From: Clostridia bacterium
GTDB lineage: Bacteria > Bacillota > Clostridia > Oscillospirales > CAG-272
Reading direction: 5' to 3'
NCBI GenBank assembly: GCA_017462795.1
Contig: JAFTQL010000039.1
Location: 16,215-80,214 of the forward strand
Length of the DNA: 64,000 nucleotides
The notes below the pieces were generated by a model. The model saw only the letters and a program-made list of their open reading frames with translations. It was not told the origin of the DNA and made no database searches. The first letter of the stretch is position 1. Every line of letters begins with the position of its first letter. Below are positions 61,519-64,000 of this stretch, piece by piece. A program made the translations under genes and the position numbers.

Positions 61519-61605
61519 AGTGCGCCTTTCGGCGCATGAGGTTTGCTTCGCAAGTGAAGTTGTCCTGCGGACAGTGAAGTTTCCGCGGAAGCTGGTGGCG
61601 CACTT
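61519..61605. repeat. Cluster of small palindromes inside a larger inverted repeat
   Basis: Outer arms AGTGCGCC and GGCGCACT enclose short hairpins (GGCGC/GCGCC, GCTTCGCAAG-like, GTCCTGCGGAC, TTCCGCGGAA), spaced by 'tgaagtt'-like joints. This resembles intergenic palindromic elements scattered in some Clostridia genomes. No coding function. Confidence 0.65.
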
Positions 61606-61691
61606 AACTTCACATCGGCGTTATCCGATACTTCACTAAAATTTGTTACCTGTTATCTATTACCTGTTATCTGCTATTCAAAATAAAGTTT

Positions 61692-61731
61692 ATCCCCCAC
61701 AGGAGCGGTTCGCTCCTGTGGGGGATTTTTA
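61692..61731. terminator. Strong hairpin terminator
   Basis: Perfect 16-base inverted repeat ATCCCCCACAGGAGCG (61692-61707) with 61711-61726, followed by T5. It can serve the minus-strand gene ending at 61773. Confidence 0.8.
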
Positions 61732-61772
61732 TTTGGTTGGAAAATCAACAGTAATTGTTGACTAAACAGGTT

Positions 61773-61928
61773 TTAGATTTGACCTTCCTGTTCATTTTCT
61801 TCAACATAGCCATTACCAGATGCAGCATTAGTACCGGGTAACATTGTAGATAAAGTCATAATATCATCTGTCTCAAATGCAATAAATGCTGCCATGGGAG
61901 ACTCAAATTTCTTTGAAGAATTTATCAT
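61773..61928 (-). CDS. 51-residue peptide of the KKxxxxP type
   Basis: Starts at the ATG at 61928 behind AAAGGAGAT. It begins MINSSKKFESPMAAFIAF and goes on to 'ETDDIMTLST', then a Gly/Asn/Glu-rich tail. No signal peptide or membrane helix. It lies 22 bases downstream of the beta-helix gene at 61951, the same place as the 16028-16174 peptide relative to the interrupted beta-helix gene. The common core is Lys-Lys, then Pro-Met or Pro-x-Met, a hydrophobic stretch, an acidic pair and Ile/Met-Thr. Function unknown. Confidence 0.65.
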   Translation of the reverse strand: MINSSKKFESPMAAFIAFETDDIMTLSTMLPGTNAASGNGYVEENEQEGQI

Positions 61929-61950
61929 TATACTATCTCCTTTCTTCGAA

Positions 61951-64000
61951 TTACCACTCGAAGTAATCAACCGCAGCCTTTACGTAGTTGTAAAGTGCCA
62001 CTGTGATTGCGCCTGCTGTCGCATGATCCTTCATAGCATATACATAGTCCTGCGCACAATAGTTATACAACTGTACAAGAGTATCACCATCATAGAGAGA
62101 TACTGCATAGTGGTTTGCGTCAAGCTGATTTGCATAAAGCTCATCGGTAAATACAATATATACATCGCCAACGCCTTCAATCGTTGTATACTTCTGATAC
62201 TCGACATCCTTACCGTTAATCTTGACAGATACGTTGTCAATATCATTAGATACAAATGTGAAATAAAGCTTATTGGTATTGGATATGTAAATACCTGACT
62301 GATAGAATTTCGTACCTACAGTACTTGTAGAGTCTGTAAGCAGTGCAGAGTTTACGGTAGGAGTTTTGGATGTAGGAGTAATGATAGCCTTAGTAGCTTC
62401 ATCGAGTATGGGATTCTCGGAGTTATACTCGCCTCTGTACTTTTGCGTCTCTTCACCGTAAACAAGTATGTTGGAAATCAGTGTCTTGAGCTTTTCATTG
62501 TTGGGGTTAAGAGCCATCAAATCAAGGAGATACTGCTTAGCGCTGTAGTTATCCTTTGTTGCGCTCTCAAGCACTACACCATCAACAAGTATTTCAGCCT
62601 TAATATTATCTGCCAACATTTGAGGATAAATCTTAACAACAAATGCATACTCTCCGCTTGCATCGGGAGTCTGTACCTCTTCGACAGCTTCATTGCCGTT
62701 AACTGTAAATCTAACAGTTATTTCCTTACCTACATGCTCCTCAGCTACAAATACATAGTACTTCATGCTGAGATCCTTACCGATAGTCATGTTAGCACCT
62801 GTGAATCCTGTCTCTGTGGGAGCAGAAGACACCGTGCCTGTTACGGTAATAACGCCGTCCGCTGTCTCATAAGTGTAGTTCTCAGCCGTAATAGCCGATG
62901 CTACTGCCTCAGGAAGCTTGATCGTCTGACCCGCAACATAGCCTGCGAGATAGCCGTCGTTGGATTCAACTGTTACGGTTGCGTCCATATTGACCGTTAC
63001 GCCCTGATGTGCGTTAAGATCGATAACAAACTGATTTGCCTCGCCCGTCTTGTTCGCTGTAATAGTACTATTACCTTGAATCTTGATGGTTACATTCTTA
63101 TCCTCAACAGTAATAACGGAGAATCCGTCACTTGTTCCGTTGTAGGTATTTGTACCTGTGATCGTGGAATCCTTAACTGTGATTGCAGAGCCTGCAGAAC
63201 CAATGGAATTGCTTGCGCCCTTGATGTTGAGAGCTGCCCAACCGGAAATATCGCTGTTTGCGATGGACATCGTTACGGGATTCCATGTTGTGATAGCGTA
63301 GCCTGTGCCTGCTATGATGGTAGAATCGGTAATAACAACGGTAATGTTGCTACCGGAGCCGCCAATATTAAGAGGCTGGCTTGCGCCATTCTCTGCTGTA
63401 AGTGTTACATTCTCAAGCTTGAGAGTAATATTGCCTGTACGTGTATCAATACAACGTCCGTCTGCTGCGTTGTTGACGATCGCCACATTATGGAAGGTTG
63501 CGCTTGCGTTTACCTCAAACGCCTTCTTTGCGGTACTTGTAATGGTATATACGCTGTCTCCGTTTGTACCGTCGATGGTAACCGCAGTATTGACAGTGAG
63601 CATTTCGTTGAGGGTGATGTCTGCAAGGAGAGTTATCACGTCGTTTGTCTTAGCCGCTTCAAGAGCCGACTTCAGGCTTCCATAGTAGGTATTACCGATC
63701 TTTACGACCGCATTACCAAGAACGGTTGCCACGCCTGCAGTTACGTCAATGTTGGCTGCGTAACCTTCAAGTCCGAGTTCATCAACATAAGCCGCGGGAA
63801 CTGTGATCGTCTGGTCTTCCGCAAAGCCTTTAAGGTAACCGCTGTTTGTGTTAAGAACAGTGTTCTTATCCATTGTGATAGTTACTGCATTTTCTCTCAG
63901 CGCAAGGATATACTGATCAGCCACACCGTTCTTATTCGCTGTGAGAGTAGAGCTGTTAACATTTACTGTTACATTGCTGTCCTCGGTAACAATAACGCCG
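61951..64000 (-). CDS. Beta-helix surface protein, 5' end outside window
   Basis: The frame is open to the window edge, so 682 C-terminal residues are seen; a GTG at 63924 is not the true start. Parallel beta-helix turns ('ITLKLENVTLTAENG', 'SIANSDISGWAALNIKG', 'VTIKIQGNSTITANK') form the first 350 residues, including two homologous sections with 'GYLKGFAEDQTITVP' and 'GYLAGYVAGQTIKLP'. After residue 380 comes a different C-terminal region ('GANMTIGKDLSMKYYVFV', 'YSAKQYLLDLMALNP'), unlike the end of the 13161 protein. Probably secreted or wall-associated. The peptide gene at 61773 follows. Confidence 0.82.
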   Translation of the reverse strand, partial: GVIVTEDSNVTVNVNSSTLTANKNGVADQYILALRENAVTITMDKNTVLNTNSGYLKGFAEDQTITVPAAYVDELGLEGYAANIDVTAGVATVLGNAVVKIGNTYYGSLKSALEAAKTNDVITLLADITLNEMLTVNTAVTIDGTNGDSVYTITSTAKKAFEVNASATFHNVAIVNNAADGRCIDTRTGNITLKLENVTLTAENGASQPLNIGGSGSNITVVITDSTIIAGTGYAITTWNPVTMSIANSDISGWAALNIKGASNSIGSAGSAITVKDSTITGTNTYNGTSDGFSVITVEDKNVTIKIQGNSTITANKTGEANQFVIDLNAHQGVTVNMDATVTVESNDGYLAGYVAGQTIKLPEAVASAITAENYTYETADGVITVTGTVSSAPTETGFTGANMTIGKDLSMKYYVFVAEEHVGKEITVRFTVNGNEAVEEVQTPDASGEYAFVVKIYPQMLADNIKAEILVDGVVLESATKDNYSAKQYLLDLMALNPNNEKLKTLISNILVYGEETQKYRGEYNSENPILDEATKAIITPTSKTPTVNSALLTDSTSTVGTKFYQSGIYISNTNKLYFTFVSNDIDNVSVKINGKDVEYQKYTTIEGVGDVYIVFTDELYANQLDANHYAVSLYDGDTLVQLYNYCAQDYVYAMKDHATAGAITVALYNYVKAAVDYFEW

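Overview
The window looks like the chromosome of an anaerobic, low-to-mid GC, Gram-positive gut-type Clostridia (Oscillospirales/Ruminococcaceae-like; inference, no 16S rRNA is present). Pointers are AAGGAGG ribosome sites, lipobox lipoproteins, an AbrB-type regulator with a Cys finger, RNase J, pyruvate formate-lyase behind a ZTP riboswitch, and cohesin/dockerin surface proteins. Coding density is high. Many long antisense reading frames are only shadows caused by codon bias.

Layout. 1-5023 (minus): two small lipoproteins, a lipoprotein with an EEP phosphodiesterase domain, a sugar-type solute-binding lipoprotein and an AraC regulator, divergent from a cytoplasmic beta-propeller protein (5148-6587). 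6688-11193 (minus): three tandem metallophosphoesterases and an FAD oxidoreductase. 11389-18016 (minus): a probable operon of two exported beta-helix proteins (one interrupted by an in-frame TGA), a 48-residue peptide, a small lipoprotein and a second solute-binding protein. 18487-35319: a catabolic island with six Gfo/Idh/MocA oxidoreductases, a glycyl radical enzyme lacking the usual Gly-Cys-x-Glu motif with its activase, a TIM-barrel isomerase, a YgjV-like membrane protein, a GH127-like hydrolase and three AraC regulators. Two promoters in it share a 32-bp element at the same distance from the -10 box.

35594-46855: housekeeping and transport genes. These are a uracil/xanthine permease, AzlCD, tRNA-Gln, two frameshifted genes (XRE regulator, YgjV paralogue), an ECF sigma factor with a membrane partner, CcdA/TlpA thiol redox proteins, twin MgtC proteins, an HtrA-like protein without the His and Ser of the triad, and a flavodoxin-type reductase. 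47000-55605: ZTP riboswitch-pflB-pflA, RNase J with a structured leader, a membrane-anchored SurA/PrsA-like protein, a zinc-ribbon protein and an AbrB regulator. 55746-60459 (minus): two cohesin-domain surface proteins with Cys-rich repeats, the larger with a dockerin and a structured 5' leader. 61090-61477: three degenerate tandem copies of the tRNA-Leu 5' half ahead of an intact tRNA-Leu. 61773-64000 (minus): a third beta-helix protein followed by a second small peptide of the type seen at 16028.

Most notable: the uncharacterised glycyl-radical/oxidoreductase island with its promoter pair, the repeated pairing of beta-helix proteins with short KKxxxxP peptides, and the tRNA-Leu fragment array.
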